Source of the DNA: Hymenopus coronatus
Taxonomy: Eukaryota; Arthropoda; Insecta; Mantodea; Hymenopodidae
Length of the DNA: 64,000 bases
Reading direction: 5' to 3'
NCBI GenBank assembly: GCA_030762935.1
Contig: CM060883.1
Span: 51,172,001-51,236,000 of the forward strand
Made by a program: the position numbers and the translations under genes
Part shown: piece after piece, positions 11,508 to 23,226 of the stretch
Numbering within the stretch: the first letter of the stretch is position 1
How the letters are laid out: each line of letters starts with the position of its first letter
The notes under the pieces: generated by a model
Seen by the model: the letters and a program-made list of their open reading frames with translations, nothing else
Database searches by the model: none
Told to the model about the DNA's origin: nothing

Positions 11508-12316
11508 TTTGATATGTTCCATCCTCATGACTGCAACAAATTATTTTTAAAAAGCTTATGCCTGTATTTACTTCATGCTGATCGAGAAAAAATTAGCAGA
11601 AATAGTCTTAGTACTTGCTTCCTTGTAAGTAGAAAGGAAATAAGGGAGTACCACAGGTTAACGTTTTAGTCAAAAGCTGGTTGCAATGTGACTGAAGTCC
11701 GTTTGTTTGTATGGATAGGAGTTGACAAATTCCTGAATGAGAAAAGTATAAGATTTCAAAGCTGAAACCAAAAACCATCAACTCCATGAAAAAAAAATCT
11801 ATATAACATAAATTCTGTGTTTTAATGTGCTCTACATTTTTTGTGTGGTAAGTTTTTGTCTATATCTTACGGTTTAGCAGTTACGCAAATTCCAAAGTCA
11901 TCCAGAATTAAGGGATCTTCAGAGGCTATTCACAGAAAATTCAAGATATACATTTTCAAGTAAATATCTTTAATTTACGATATTTCAATCAAAATCCTTA
12001 GAGCAATTTTTGAGAAAAAATTTTTCGAAAAAACTTCCATATAAAGGGTAGTTGGGGTGGGGAATTTTCTTGAAAATCTCCATGCTGCATCTGTGGAAGA
12101 TGCTAAACTTAAATACCAAGTTCGGTATGTAGCGAACTTTTCATTTTTGAGCTATGCTGTCCACACATACACAAGAACCTTTTTCCAAAAATGCTTTTTT
12201 TTTGGATTCAGGGGGACTCAAAACAAGTATTTCCGGTGAAATCTAGGTGTCGAATTTTTGGGTGCACTACAATACCTTGTCTACACGATATGTACATACT
12301 ACGTGTAGAGAAAGTA
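11508..12316 (+). mobile_element. Family H copy, array unit 2, H-A
   Basis: It begins TTTGATATGTTCCATCCTCA directly after unit 1 and runs to GTGTAGAGAAAGTA. Internal deletions shorten it. Diagnostics GCTATGCTGTCCACAC and GGACTCAAAAC are of the H-A type. Confidence 0.9.
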
Positions 12317-12336
12317 ATAAAAAATTAATAAATAAA

Positions 12337-13151
12337 TCGGATTTGCTCCATTTACATTACTTTCCCTAACTTTTCTGTAACAAACTACGTTCACAACAGC
12401 TTATTCTTCTACCTGCTTCATGCTAACCGAAATAACCATTAGCAGAAATGTTTTCATTACTTATTTCCTTATAAGTAGAAGGGAAATGAAGGGAATATAC
12501 TAGACTAAAGCGGTAGCAAAATCCTTTAAAAGCTGGTCGCTACATGAAACAATTGAAAACCGGTTCTCTTTGCATGGTATAGAGTAAACAAAAAGAGATG
12601 AAACAGATGAGGACTTGTCGTTTGAGAAAAGTATAAATCTCTTAAAACTGAAACCAATAACTGGGAATAATCTGGCAATGGTTAGCTCAAAAAAAACTGT
12701 AGGTATACGACATAAATCGTGTTTTATAACAAGATCTACATTTTTGCGTTGTAAGCGTTTATCTCTTACGATTTACCAGTTTTGCAAAAGTCAACCAGAA
12801 TTAATAGTACTTCAGGGACTATTCCAAGAAAATTCTTCAGATATATATTTTATTTGTCATGCAATTATCTTGTAATATACGGTATTTTAATCAAAGTCAT
12901 TCAGGGTCATTTTTTAGACAATCGAAAATGTTAAAAAAGGTTTCATGCAAAGGGTATTTTGGAAAGGGGGCTTTTACTAAAAATAGTTGTGTCGCATCCT
13001 TAGAATATTCTAATCTTAGATACCTAGTATTTTTTATTATTTATTCAGGACCCTCAAAACATTCATTTCCGGTGAAATTTCGGTATTGAATTTTCGGGTA
13101 GAATACAGTACCTACCTTCTCGACTTATTATGCAAATACGTGCTAAAGAAA
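12337..13151 (+). mobile_element. Family H copy, array unit 3, diverged
   Basis: It starts TCGGATTTGCTCCATTTACA, 20 AT-rich bases after unit 2. It is more diverged, and its last 40 bases are a decayed form of the palindromic end. It shares unusual internal changes (AGAATATTCTAATCTTAGAT) with the reverse fragment at 13873-14065, so the two may form a minor subfamily. Confidence 0.8.
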
Positions 13152-13872
13152 ACTCTAGATATCAATATGAAGTAGCATATGATCGCTTCATTACAAAGCA
13201 TGTTCAAACTAATTTCACTGAAGACGTACTCTTTGCTTATTTCGAAGAGTAAACAGTTGAAATCTGCATCATTGTTGGCCAAGTATTCACTGATTAAACT
13301 TTGCCTTAATGTCTAAAACAATTAAGATATTAGTACCATAATTTACAGCATTCTAAATTTAACTGTAGTTTTTAACGTTCTTATCTGGTGGTCAAATCGG
13401 ACGATGAATGAAATTTGAATTTCAAATTACCTCAGGTCTATGGAGCTTTAAGTTACTCGACATTCGTCTTCTCAGGTTAAGTGAAAACCCCGAAAAAAGC
13501 CTTATCTGGGCAAGTCATCCTCACTCGGAACCCCTACATAGGCGGGTAATTTATATGTTGCGAGCATAAAGTTATAACAGGGCAGAGAGCGAAATGGTTC
13601 ATTGCTTAGAAGCTCAACATGGTATCTGAAAGTCACATGACTTGGGGTTATTTATATACTGTGCGCGTTGAAATACAAGTGATTCTATGCACATCGTATA
13701 AGAAATTAGTTCTATAGGTGTGAGAGGAGATATGAACAACGGCGTGTTTGGCATTGACGTTCTGCAGCGAAAGGGCCGCGGGATCAAATCCTGTTATGGG
13801 CACGGATGTCTAGTGTTGGGTGTTTCTGTGTTTTCATCTCCTCTCTCCCCTGATGGCTAATGTCGCCATTCT
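13152..13872. other. Unassigned DNA with a possible tRNA-like repeat head
   Basis: Mostly AT-rich and featureless. At 13735-13860 a slightly GC-richer block contains GCGGGATCAAATCCTG, which resembles a B box. There is too little to call a SINE. Confidence 0.35.
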
Positions 13873-14065
13873 ACTCAAAAATTCAATACCGAAATTTCAC
13901 CGGCAACGAATGATTTGAGAGTCCTGAATACATAATAAAAAATGATAAAAAGGTGTGTGTGTGTGCGCGCGCACGCGCAAAAACGTAAAGTCGCTTAAAT
14001 TCTACGCTAGGTATCTAAGATTAGTATATTCCAAGGATGCGACAAATGTGTTTAATAAAAATCTT
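13873..14065 (-). mobile_element. Family H terminal fragment
   Basis: Antisense match to the palindromic-end third of family H (AAAAATTCAATACCGAAATTTCACCGG to ATTCCAAGGATGCGACA, in pieces). Its microsatellite is an alternating GT/GC run. It shares changes with array unit 3 at 12337-13151. Confidence 0.7.
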
Positions 14066-14764
14066 ACGCGTAGGGGAAGTTGCTTTCCATCCCTCACTCT
14101 CTGCAACGGCAGAGGGGGAATTGAGTTGTCAGCTTGGCGTGAATTACTAAACACAACCACAACAGCGTGCAGCGTTAAACAATTACAGTTTACATGAAAG
14201 TAACTTAGCACATATCCATGTAGTTTTAGCGAAAACAGTTTTGTTCGTTATAAAACTTTTATTCATCTATAATATGCCATTAGCAATATAGAGTGTGGGA
14301 CAGAGTAGTTTGCTTGAAGGTATGTCGATATGTTTATTTTCGGCTGCGATCCAGCTTATCACACAATGTGTTGGCAACCATGAACATAGCAAACAATAAG
14401 CAATATTACTGTCTCATCATATGTTTATACAGCTCCTCAATCCCGCTCATTTCACCAACATCTTCGATTTCATAACCATCATCGCTACTGTAATCTTCGG
14501 CTTCACTGTCTTCTTCCAAGTTAACAATATTCTGCTAGTGTTTATTTGCATAAATACTAATGAATGCCGCAATACAACTAAGGTTAGCGCACTTCACTCC
14601 TTCATGGACAGAAACGTTATGACTTCTGCGCATACATGTTGGAGCAACTCCTCCCAGTCAGCCCTTTAGGTAAGGAGTTGCCACAGCTCAACTTAGGGTT
14701 TTGCTCTTATCTAGGCTCACGAGCTGTATTATGGTGTTCGAGTTTAATATGATTAAAAACGCAA
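14066..14764. other. Unassigned DNA upstream of THAP fragment
   Basis: No element or gene recognised. Short ORFs such as 14421-14669 show no family resemblance. Confidence 0.4.
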
Positions 14765-14765
14765 A

Positions 14766-15240
14766 ATGGTGCGTTATTGTTACTGCTTTGGCTATGATGA
14801 GGAATTCGTGAAAGGTGGACGATAACTGTTCATTTACGAGTATTACTTGCAAGCGGTAACAGATTGGTATATACAGATTTTAAAACACGATACTTGAACT
14901 GTGACCTGAAAAATTAATTGAAGTAGATTTCATGGGCAACTCATAGTTAAGCACTGAAAGTGCTATTATGTAGTTTAGTGGACATAGATTTCTAATCTTG
15001 AATTGCATGTCCTATGCAAATTCTCCAAAGAAGAAGCAAAAGGGTACGTTTCGACAAAGAATATAAAAGGAGAATTTTGTCTCATCAGCTTACCCAGGTA
15101 TGCTCAAAGCACTTGGCTGAAGAGTGCTTTGATAGGGAGAAATGTGTAGGCGCGTCGTTGAAACCAGACGCGATTCCTATCATCTTCAGTTACTCAGAGC
15201 GTCTAGCTTTAAGGGTTTTCATAGGAAACCGCTTGCACAG
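14766..15240 (+). pseudogene. THAP-type zinc-finger fragment (possible exons)
   Basis: An ATG at 14766 opens 'MVRYCYCFGYDEEFVKGGR' and then stops. THAP domains begin with a short M-x3-C-x2-4-C segment, so this could be a first exon or a relic. At 15014-15190 a longer frame reads 'QVCSKHLAEECFDREK' followed by 'LKPDAIPIIF'. That is the C-terminal signature of a THAP domain: the Cys-x2-His zinc ligands and the PxxxP-I-F end. The basic stretch before it matches the DNA-binding loop region. The invariant tryptophan between the two parts was not found. THAP domains bind DNA and occur in host regulators and in P-element-like transposases. Whether this is a live gene with introns or a dead copy cannot be decided. 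The frame runs on to 15379 without known similarity. Confidence 0.5.
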
Positions 15241-15337
15241 AGACGTTTTGATGAAGAGTATCGTTTACATGACTGTTCTAATTTTACTACTTTTTCCACT
15301 TCCATACGTGATCCGGATTTGCTACTTTTGTTACTCT

Positions 15338-15600
15338 GCCATTAGAGCTGTGTTGCTGTTACTTACTGGTCTATTATAAACGTTTAGGGTCATAAGCTGC
15401 AAAGCGTAACCAAGGGATGTTTTTATAAGTAGAGAAGTGGAGCATTGGCGGTCAATGGCCGTGACTGCGTAACTATGACAGGGCGTAGCCGAATAATCTG
15501 TTAAGGTAAAACTCCAATGATCACAAGAAGTCAAACTCCAGCGGATTTTAAATGTAAACATTTTAATATTTTCAACATTTCCAAATCCGAATCACCTATC
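15338..15600. repeat. Dispersed repeat R-A, copy 1
   Basis: It shares with 18446-18750 the order: TTACTTACTGG, ATTATAAACGTTTAGGGTC, TAAGC[T/C]GCAAAGCGTA, AGGGCGTA, AATGATC[A/C]CAAGAAGT. The type of element is unknown. It has no ORF and no tRNA-like head. Confidence 0.7.
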
Positions 15601-16426
15601 AAATGCTTACCACCACCACAATTCAATTTCAGAAATATTTCAAGGATAGTTGAAATCCCGCAGTAATTCGTTAAATGATATCTACTATTATATCACTTTG
15701 ATTGTAGGAAAAGGATGCAAGTTATCTTAAATTTGGATCCAACTAGAATCCCTAGAGTTGCCCATGCTAGTTGTTAAATCTATATCGATGCATTATATGG
15801 AATGGGAAATCACCATAATGAGGAATGAACACACGAACTGGTGCAGAGAATTACAAACGGCGTTATTGATGACTGCCAGTTCACAGCTTGGCAGTGCGTA
15901 TAGGTGAGGTTTCCAACCATGATTAAAACAGACTCAAACAACTCCGTTTGGAAGTAATGACTTTATGGTTTTCTTTCTATTCAAACCATGTATTGCATAT
16001 ACTCTGTGACCTTGTGTACATACTGACTTTTCTTGAATCATTTTGCAATCAACCCACTTTAAAAACTTTTAAATACCGCTGACTCTCTCCACAAACCACG
16101 TGATGCGCTTCGTATCCCTGTTAGCTCTCTATTCCTATTATGAGTATAACTCTATGATTGTGAGCAGTTCTATCGAATCAACAATACATGAAAACTCATT
16201 CAACTCGCTGCACATGTGAGTTAATTTGTTTCTAAGCGTGACTTCTCCTTGTTTAAGCAAAAAATATAATATCATTAATACTTTGCAAATCCGAGGGCTG
16301 TCTAACAGAATATATGCTACACGTACTTAAAGGAATGTTGTTCCTTGGATCATTATATACTATTGTCTTCCTTCCTGCTTCCAAGTATTATAATATTCTT
16401 ATTTTGCTCTGCAAACAAAAAAAAAA
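15601..16426. other. Unassigned AT-rich DNA
   Basis: Nothing recognisable on either strand. Confidence 0.4.
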
Positions 16427-17272
16427 TCTGATGTGTACCATTCACATGACTTTCTCTATATCCCTGCAACAAATTATTCTTAAAAAATTATACTTCTATT
16501 TACTTTATGCTAATCAGGAAAAATTAGCAGAAATAGTCTTATTACTTGGTTCCTTGTAAGTAGAAGCGAAATCAGGGACTATCATAGGTTAAAGTGATAG
16601 TCAAAAGCTGGTTGCTATGTCAATGAAGTTCCTTTGTTTATATGGATCGGAGTTGACAAGTTCCTGTATGAGAAAAATATAAGTTTTTCATAGCAGAAAT
16701 CAAAAATAAGGAATGTCTCAAAAACGACGAACTCCATGAAAAAATGTATATAACATAAATTGTGTGTTTTAACAAGCTCTACATGTTTTGTGTAGTAAGT
16801 TTTTGTCCATCTCTTACGGTTTAGCAGTTATTCAAAATTCCGTAAAATTCATCCAGAATAAACCACTCTTTAAAGGCTATTCCTATAAAATTCAAGATAT
16901 ACATTTTATTTGTCAAGTAAATATGTTTAATACACGAAATTTTAATCAAAATCGTTAGAGCCATTTTTGAGAAAATCAAAATTTTCGAAAAAAGTTCCAT
17001 GTAAAAGGTAGTTGGGGTGGGGGATTTTTCTAAAAATTTTCGTGTCGCATACCTGGAAGATACTCAACTTAAATACCAAGTTTGGTATTTTACCGACTTT
17101 TCGTTTTTGAGTTATCGTGTTCACAGACACACGGACCTTTTTGTGAAAATGCTGTTTTTGGATATTGGGGACCCTAACACACATATTTCCGGTGAAATCT
17201 CGGTATCGAATTTTTGGGTGGAGTGCAATACCTTCTCTATACACTATGTGCATAGTGCGTATAGAAAAAGTA
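16427..17272 (+). mobile_element. Family H copy, full length, H-B
   Basis: It runs TCTGATGTGTACCATTCACA to ATAGAAAAAGTA, preceded by an A run. GTTATCGTGTTCACAG and GGGTGGAGTGCAATACC are the H-B markers. Confidence 0.9.
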
Positions 17273-17518
17273 ATTAGGTATACATTGCTATTTCCAGCTA
17301 ATTCAATAATGCCTTACTATTATGCAGAGTATTAGTGAACTATACCGAAATATTTTCACAAAATATGTAGATTACTTAAATAAGTAATTTGAGATAGGAG
17401 ACTTATGGTCTATTTATTGAAATTTCGAAGTAACGGCTATAAGTTTCTGAAGTGCCACTTCGCCACTGGCTAATTTATCAACCATTTGAGAGCATAACAC
17501 GAAAAACGAAGAGACATA

Positions 17519-17725
17519 TTACAGTGTACCTCTCTAGCGTAGTGGTTATAATACTGGCTTTCAAGTGAAAGATAGCTTCCGAGTTCGGGTCTCGTTCACG
17601 TATCGCGGGACTTCGTCTGGAATAAAAAAAATATATATAATAATAAGAAACATGTATTATATGACAGGAATTGAACTCATGACCTTTGGGATAGCAGCTT
17701 CCCGCGTTACGCATTAAGCCTCCAG
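17519..17725. mobile_element. Two facing tRNA-like SINE heads
   Basis: On the plus strand 17520-17590 reads CTCTCTAGCGTAGTGGTTAT..., with an A-box-like TAGCGTAGTGG and a B-box-like GAGTTCGGGTCTC. On the minus strand 17725-17645 reads AACTGCTCTGGAGGCTTAAT..., with GAGTTCAATTCC as B box. The two heads point at each other across about 60 AT-rich bases. Either two SINE fragments converge here or this is one composite element. Confidence 0.45.
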
Positions 17726-18445
17726 AGCAGTTGAAAAAAAAAAAAACGTTTCCAGGGTAGGCTACATAACTCAAGAACGCAGTTAATGAATGATCAATGT
17801 CGCACAGGCAAGTGATTAGTTCGAGATTTTACAGATTTTTGCGACATTAAATCTTGAGAACGCTAGTAACGAGCTGCTAAAATTCGATATGTCTATACTC
17901 GGGCAGCAGTTTTAAAGACATTCTAAGCCATTTTTTCAACTTGCTTTGCTTTATCACCGACTTATCAGCACCTGATACCCATACGTTTAAAGCTATGTAG
18001 TTGCGTTATGTTTATCCGTGGAACATATATCACCAATCTCAAATTACTTATATCAGTTACGTGCACATTCTTGCAAATTATTTCGGTGTAGTTCATTAAC
18101 ATCCTGTGTATGAACATAATACCATACTTCAGTTACATGTGTAAAGGCTGGAAACGCGTTCTAATTAGTTTATTTTCTTGGTGATATTGCGTTTGTTTGT
18201 TCTATTTAGGCATGGAGGCATCTGAAATTACGCAATCATAAAGCGAAGATCCTTACAATTAACATTAGGATGTGTTTGTAAGTAGTAGCAATGAGAATTG
18301 TGATACGCACTTGTTTATTGCCTTCCTTTATAAGCGAAGAAAGACGGCGGTGAAAGAGAAAAAAAAATTAATATTATCATGCTTGAAGATAAACAAATGA
18401 TAAAGTATCAACATTCAAAGACGTGGGTATTTTTGTTATTTCATC
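17726..18445. other. Unassigned AT-rich DNA
   Basis: No coding or repeat similarity seen within the window. Confidence 0.4.
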
Positions 18446-18750
18446 ATTAGAGCCACTTTGAAGTTACTTACTGGTATATTATAAACGTTTAGGGTCCTAA
18501 GCCGCAAAGCGTAGCCCAACATGGAAGGCCCTAAGCCGCAAAGCATAGCCGAGGGATATTTTGTATAAGTAGAAGAGTGTAAAAGTTGCGGCCGAAGGCA
18601 GGAACGTCGACAGGGCGTATCCAAGGGATCTGTGAAGCTAAAACCCCAATGATCCCAAGAAGTAGGCAAAACTTCGTCAATCTGGTGACCTTCACATCGA
18701 TACAACTTAATGTTTTTCAACACTTTCAAACTGGAATCGCCAGTAAAAGT
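18446..18750. repeat. Dispersed repeat R-A, copy 2
   Basis: Counterpart of 15338-15600. It contains an internal tandem duplication of CTAAGCCGCAAAGCGTAGCC (18498-18515 region and again near 18530-18550) that copy 1 lacks. Confidence 0.7.
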
Positions 18751-18770
18751 CACTTAAACTACTTCTTAAG

Positions 18771-18795
18771 ACGTGTGTGTGTGTGTGTGTGTGTG
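18771..18795. repeat. (GT)n microsatellite
   Basis: Short GT run just beyond the R-A repeat. Confidence 0.9.
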
Positions 18796-18799
18796 CTGC

Positions 18800-19473
18800 A
18801 ACCATCGTATAGCTTTACCGTTTTCTTGAAAGGAAATAATTATATTGCATAATTTGTGGCAATATTTTCCTAAAATAAAGCTTAAAATAAACATAACCTA
18901 AAAACAGTGAAAATTATGAAGGAATATTTAAGACAGTTCAAAACTCGTGATCTTCCTGTGTTAAATGCCAATTGAATAGTGTTCAAGTAGCAGAAATTAA
19001 TAGTTAGCTTACCTTTATTGTACTAGCAAATGTTTGAGGCCTACACACGTTATTTTTTTTGCAATCCAGTGGATATTTCCGACACAAATTAGCGTAGTTT
19101 AAAGGAATGAAGCGTATAGGAAATTTTCTGTTTGTGTACCTGTAACCTTATGACCTCTTTTGGGTCGTTAGCAAGAGCAATGGGCCGGTTTACCCGAGTC
19201 AACACCATAAATATCTCTCTATTCCATTAGCGACATAGTTCGACTGTAAGAGGATAATCATGAAATATGAGCACAACCGGACGAGCTGTAACATTAGCCA
19301 TCTAATCTGACCTGACAGGGAATCGAATCAATGCGCAACTCATGGCACTTGAAAGCCTCCGGGAACTATGTGCAATGTATTTGGCACAGTTTTCCAGAAC
19401 CCACTTCAAAAATGTCGCGTTTGAAGACAAACTCTTAGAGTTATGGACTGCTCTAATAAATATTATTCATTAA
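18800..19473. other. Unassigned DNA with a weak tRNA-like segment
   Basis: Near 19310-19375 the minus strand carries TTGATTCGATTCCCTGTC, weakly like a B box and its surroundings. Nothing else is recognised. Confidence 0.35.
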
Positions 19474-20233
19474 TACTTTCTTTACACGTACATAGTGTAT
19501 AGAGAAGGTATTGCATTCCACCCAAACATTCGATACCCGGATTTTAACGGAAATAGGTGTTTTAGGGTCCCATGTATACAAAAACATTTCTAGAAAAAGG
19601 TAAAATACTCAACTTGGTATATAAGTTTGGTATCTTCCAAGGATGCGACACTACTACCCTTTACATGGAACTTTTTTTCGCAAATTTTGATATTCCCAAA
19701 AATGGCTCTACGATTTTGATTAAAATAACTATATTAAGCATATATACACGACAAATAAATAGTATTTCTTGAATTTTCTGGGAATAGCCTCTAAGGACCT
19801 CTTTAATCAGGATGAATTTTGCTGGGTTTTGCATAACTGAAAACCATAAGAGATAGACAAAAACTTACTACATGAAATATTTAGATCTCGTTGAAACATA
19901 CAATATATATAATATACATTTGAGATATTCCTTGTTATTGATTTCAGTTTTAGAATACTTGACCTTTTCAGCTACGGGACTTTATTAATTCCTGGCAATG
20001 CAAAGAAACGTGTTAATTCCTGGCAATGCAAAGAAACGGATTTTATCTACATGGCAACCAGCTTTTAAAAGATTTGACTACCGTTTTAGCCTATATATTT
20101 CATTGTTTCCCTTCTACCTAACAGTAAGCATTTATGCTATTGTTTATCAAACAAAGTAAATTGAAGAATAAGCTTTTTAACAATAATTTGTTGCAGGGAT
20201 GTAGAGAAAGGCATGTGAATAGAACACATCAGA
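19474..20233 (-). mobile_element. Family H copy, H-B, internally deleted
   Basis: It runs in reverse from TACTTTCTTTACACGTACAT to GAACACATCAGA. The microsatellite segment and the adjoining GTTATCGTGTTCACAG block are deleted. A perfect 26-base unit (19985-20010 and 20013-20038, starting TTAATTCCTGGC) is duplicated in tandem inside it. Confidence 0.87.
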
Positions 20234-20313
20234 CTTACTAGTTTGTAACGGTAATTTAACACCGCAATAAGTGGCCTGTTGTCAATCGGAATAAATTTAA
20301 TTAATACTTAAAA

Positions 20314-20610
20314 ATGGAAATGGCGTGTTATCTATGGACGCTCTTTAACTGCTGTGGTTCTCAGCGTCCCATTCTAAATTGGGCGTGAAACACCGCTTTA
20401 ATTTTGCTCAGAGGCCTCTCCTATCAGGCTTAAGGTTATTTTACGTGCCGTAAATTTACGACACGGGACCCACGCTTTACTTCCCTTCCGAAGGAAGCCA
20501 TGCTCGGGATTTTTACACCCAAAAAAAGCCATCGTCCTCCGCCGGATTTGAACCCGCGACCTTGGGTATATGAGGTTAGCATGGTAACCATTATACCACG
20601 GAGGGCGACG
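20314..20610 (-). mobile_element. SINE-1 copy with target duplication
   Basis: It is the most complete SINE-1 in the window. The flanks TAATACTTAAAA (20302-20313) and TAATACTAAAA (20611-20621) differ by a single base. The head in antisense (GGATTTGAACCCGCGACC, then GGTAACCATTATACCACGG) gives a tRNA-like region with a clear B box. The distal end is a short T/A-rich tail. Confidence 0.88.
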
Positions 20611-20827
20611 TAATACTAAAAGCATAATGCTGAGAATTACTTTGCAACATACAATAATTATATAATAACTACATATGACTGACGGATTGAAATTGTGGCT
20701 TCATATTTAAAATGATAATATGGTTTACACATTTATAACTTTATCATTAATAACAAATGATTATAAACGTATAGATCGATATGTAATAGTCTGCCAATAC
20801 TTAAGAAATTCTAACAAGTCAGTTTTA

Positions 20828-21976
20828 ATTTCTCTAGCATCTATGCACAACGTACTAGTATTGTACACTACCCAAAAATTCATATCGAGATTTCTCCGGA
20901 AATATGTTTAGAGACCCCTAAATTCAAATAAATAATTTTTAGAAAAATGCCCGTGTGTTTATGTGTACACTCAGAAAATTCAAGATATGCATTTGTTTGT
21001 CATGAAAATAATTCATGTTAATCGAGATAAGCATTAGCAGAAATAGTCTTATAAAATGCTTCCTTGTAGGTATAAAGGAAATAAGAGAGCACACTAGTTT
21101 AAGTGATAGTCAAATGTTTAAAAGCTGTTGTTATGTGGTTCAAAATTCGTTTTCTTGCTTGCATAGCACTTGAAAAATTCACGTATGACAAAATTTGTTT
21201 TAAAACTTAAACAATGACAATGAGTATCTCGGAAATAGTCAACGCCGTGAATGTATATGATAAGATGTGTGTTTTAGTGAGATGCGTTTTTTTTTTTTTT
21301 GTGAAGCAAGTTTTTTGGCTACCCCATACGGTTTACCAGTTATGCAGAAGTCATCCAGATAGAAGAGATCTTCAGAGGTTATTTAGAAAAACTCAAATAT
21401 ACATTTTATTTGCTATGTAAATATATTTAATACGCGGTATTCTAGTCAAAATTGTTAGAGCCATTTTTGAGCAAATAAAAACGTTCGAAATTTTGTCTAT
21501 ATAAAGGATAGTTTGTGGTGGAGGGCTTTTCTTGAAAATGTTCGTGTCGCATCCATGGAAGACACTAAACTTAAATCCCAGTTTGGTATTTAACCGTTTT
21601 TCGTTTTCGAGTTATCATTCAGTCCATACAGTACATTTTTTCTAAAAATGCTTTTTGTTTTTGCATTCATAATTCTGGATGACTTAAGTATAACTTTTGT
21701 ATAGCTGACAAAATGTAGATCTCGTTAAAATACACATGTTATATCACACAACTATGTGTTTCTAATTATTCTCTCTTTTTTCTTTCTTTTTTTTTGTAAA
21801 ATTAATCATTTCCGAAATATTCTGTGTTATTAGTTTTAAGCTACTTTAAAGGAAGCAAGTAATAAGCCAATTATTCTGCTAGTGTTCATCTCGATTAGAA
21901 TGAAGTAGATAAAAGATTGAATCTTTTGCAGAAAAGTTGTTTGCTAGAGAAAGTCAGGTGAATGGAACACATCAGA
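20828..21976. mobile_element. Rearranged mosaic of family H pieces
   Basis: There are three segments. 20828-20972 is a reverse palindromic-end fragment. About 20973-21664 is a forward run in which an internal block (CAGAAAATTCAAGATATGC) precedes one that normally lies earlier (TTCATGTTAATCGAGATAA). About 21665-21976 is a reverse stem-loop-end fragment finishing ATGGAACACATCAGA. The order cannot arise from simple truncation. Confidence 0.75.
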
Positions 21977-22472
21977 CTTTTCTTCTCAAATTACGTCCTT
22001 ATGCTCTACACGAATTTTCTTTTCCACAGAATTACGTTGTCTGTACACAGTATACTTCTGATTATTCATGTGAGGATTATCCGGTTAGTGGATTACCTGT
22101 GAATTCCCCCTCACCCAATTTATTTTGTTTTCATATCAACCACACCTTTTTTTTAGCTTTCCCGCACCCCCTCCCCCCCCCCCCGTTTCTCTGCAATCTC
22201 TTTTAGAAATTTCTTTTAAATTGCTTCGTTGACACACGCTGATAAACATCAGAAAAACTGAATTTATTTTTCATTTATATGTACGGAACAGTCAAACCTA
22301 TAACAATGGAAACGGTACTCTGTTGTCACGCGGTGATCATTTAAACAATGGAAATGATACATTGTGATGCGGCGGTTTTTTTTTTTTTATTATAATTGCT
22401 GTTTTCTAAACGAAAATAACACCTAAGCACAGAAGCAGAAAATTTTTAATAAAGAAAATATATCTTGAAATA
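21977..22472. other. Unassigned DNA with poly-C tract and small tandem duplication
   Basis: A C-rich tract lies near 22170-22185. At 22302-22375 two imperfect copies of AACAATGGAAAYGRTAC follow each other about 44 bases apart. No gene is seen; the 21937-22206 ORF begins inside a family H fragment. Confidence 0.45.
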
Positions 22473-23166
22473 TCTGATGTGTTCCATGCACATGACTTTC
22501 TCTACATCTCTGCAACAAATTAATGTTAAAAAAAAACTTATGATTCTTTTCACTTCATGCTAATCAAGAAAAAATTAGCAGAAATAGTCGCATTATTTGC
22601 TTCCATGCAAGTAGAAGGGAACTAAGGGAGTAGCATAGGCTAAAGTATTAGTTAAAAGTTTGTTCTATGTGACTGAATTTCCTTTGTTTCTATGGACAGG
22701 AGTTGACAAATTCCCGTATGATAAAAAGTGCAAGTTTTTTACTGCTGAAACTAATAACAAGGAATATCTCAAAAAAGACCCACTTCACGGGAAAAATGTA
22801 CATAACATAAATTGTGTGTTTTAACGTGTTCTATGTTTTCTGTTAGGTAAGGTTTTGTCTATCTCTTACGGTTTGCCAGTTATACAAAATTTCGTAAAAT
22901 TCATCCAGAATTCAGAGGCTATTCCCAGAAAATTTGAGATATACATTTTATTTGTTCGGTGAATATCTTTAATATATGATATTTTAATCAAAATCGTTAA
23001 AGCCATTTTTCAGAAAACCAAAATTTTCAATATTTTTCTTTCATTTAAAGGGTATTGCAGAAGGGGGAATCTTGTTTTGAACATCTAAGTGTCGCATCCT
23101 TGGAAGATACTGAACTTGCATACCAAGTTTGGCATTTAAGGTAATTTTGTTTTTGAGCTATGCTGT

Positions 23167-23226
<60 letters not shown>

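Noticed and set aside
21937..22206. 89-codon ORF with Pro-rich end
   Set aside because: It begins in a family H stem-loop end, and the Pro run is caused by the poly-C tract.
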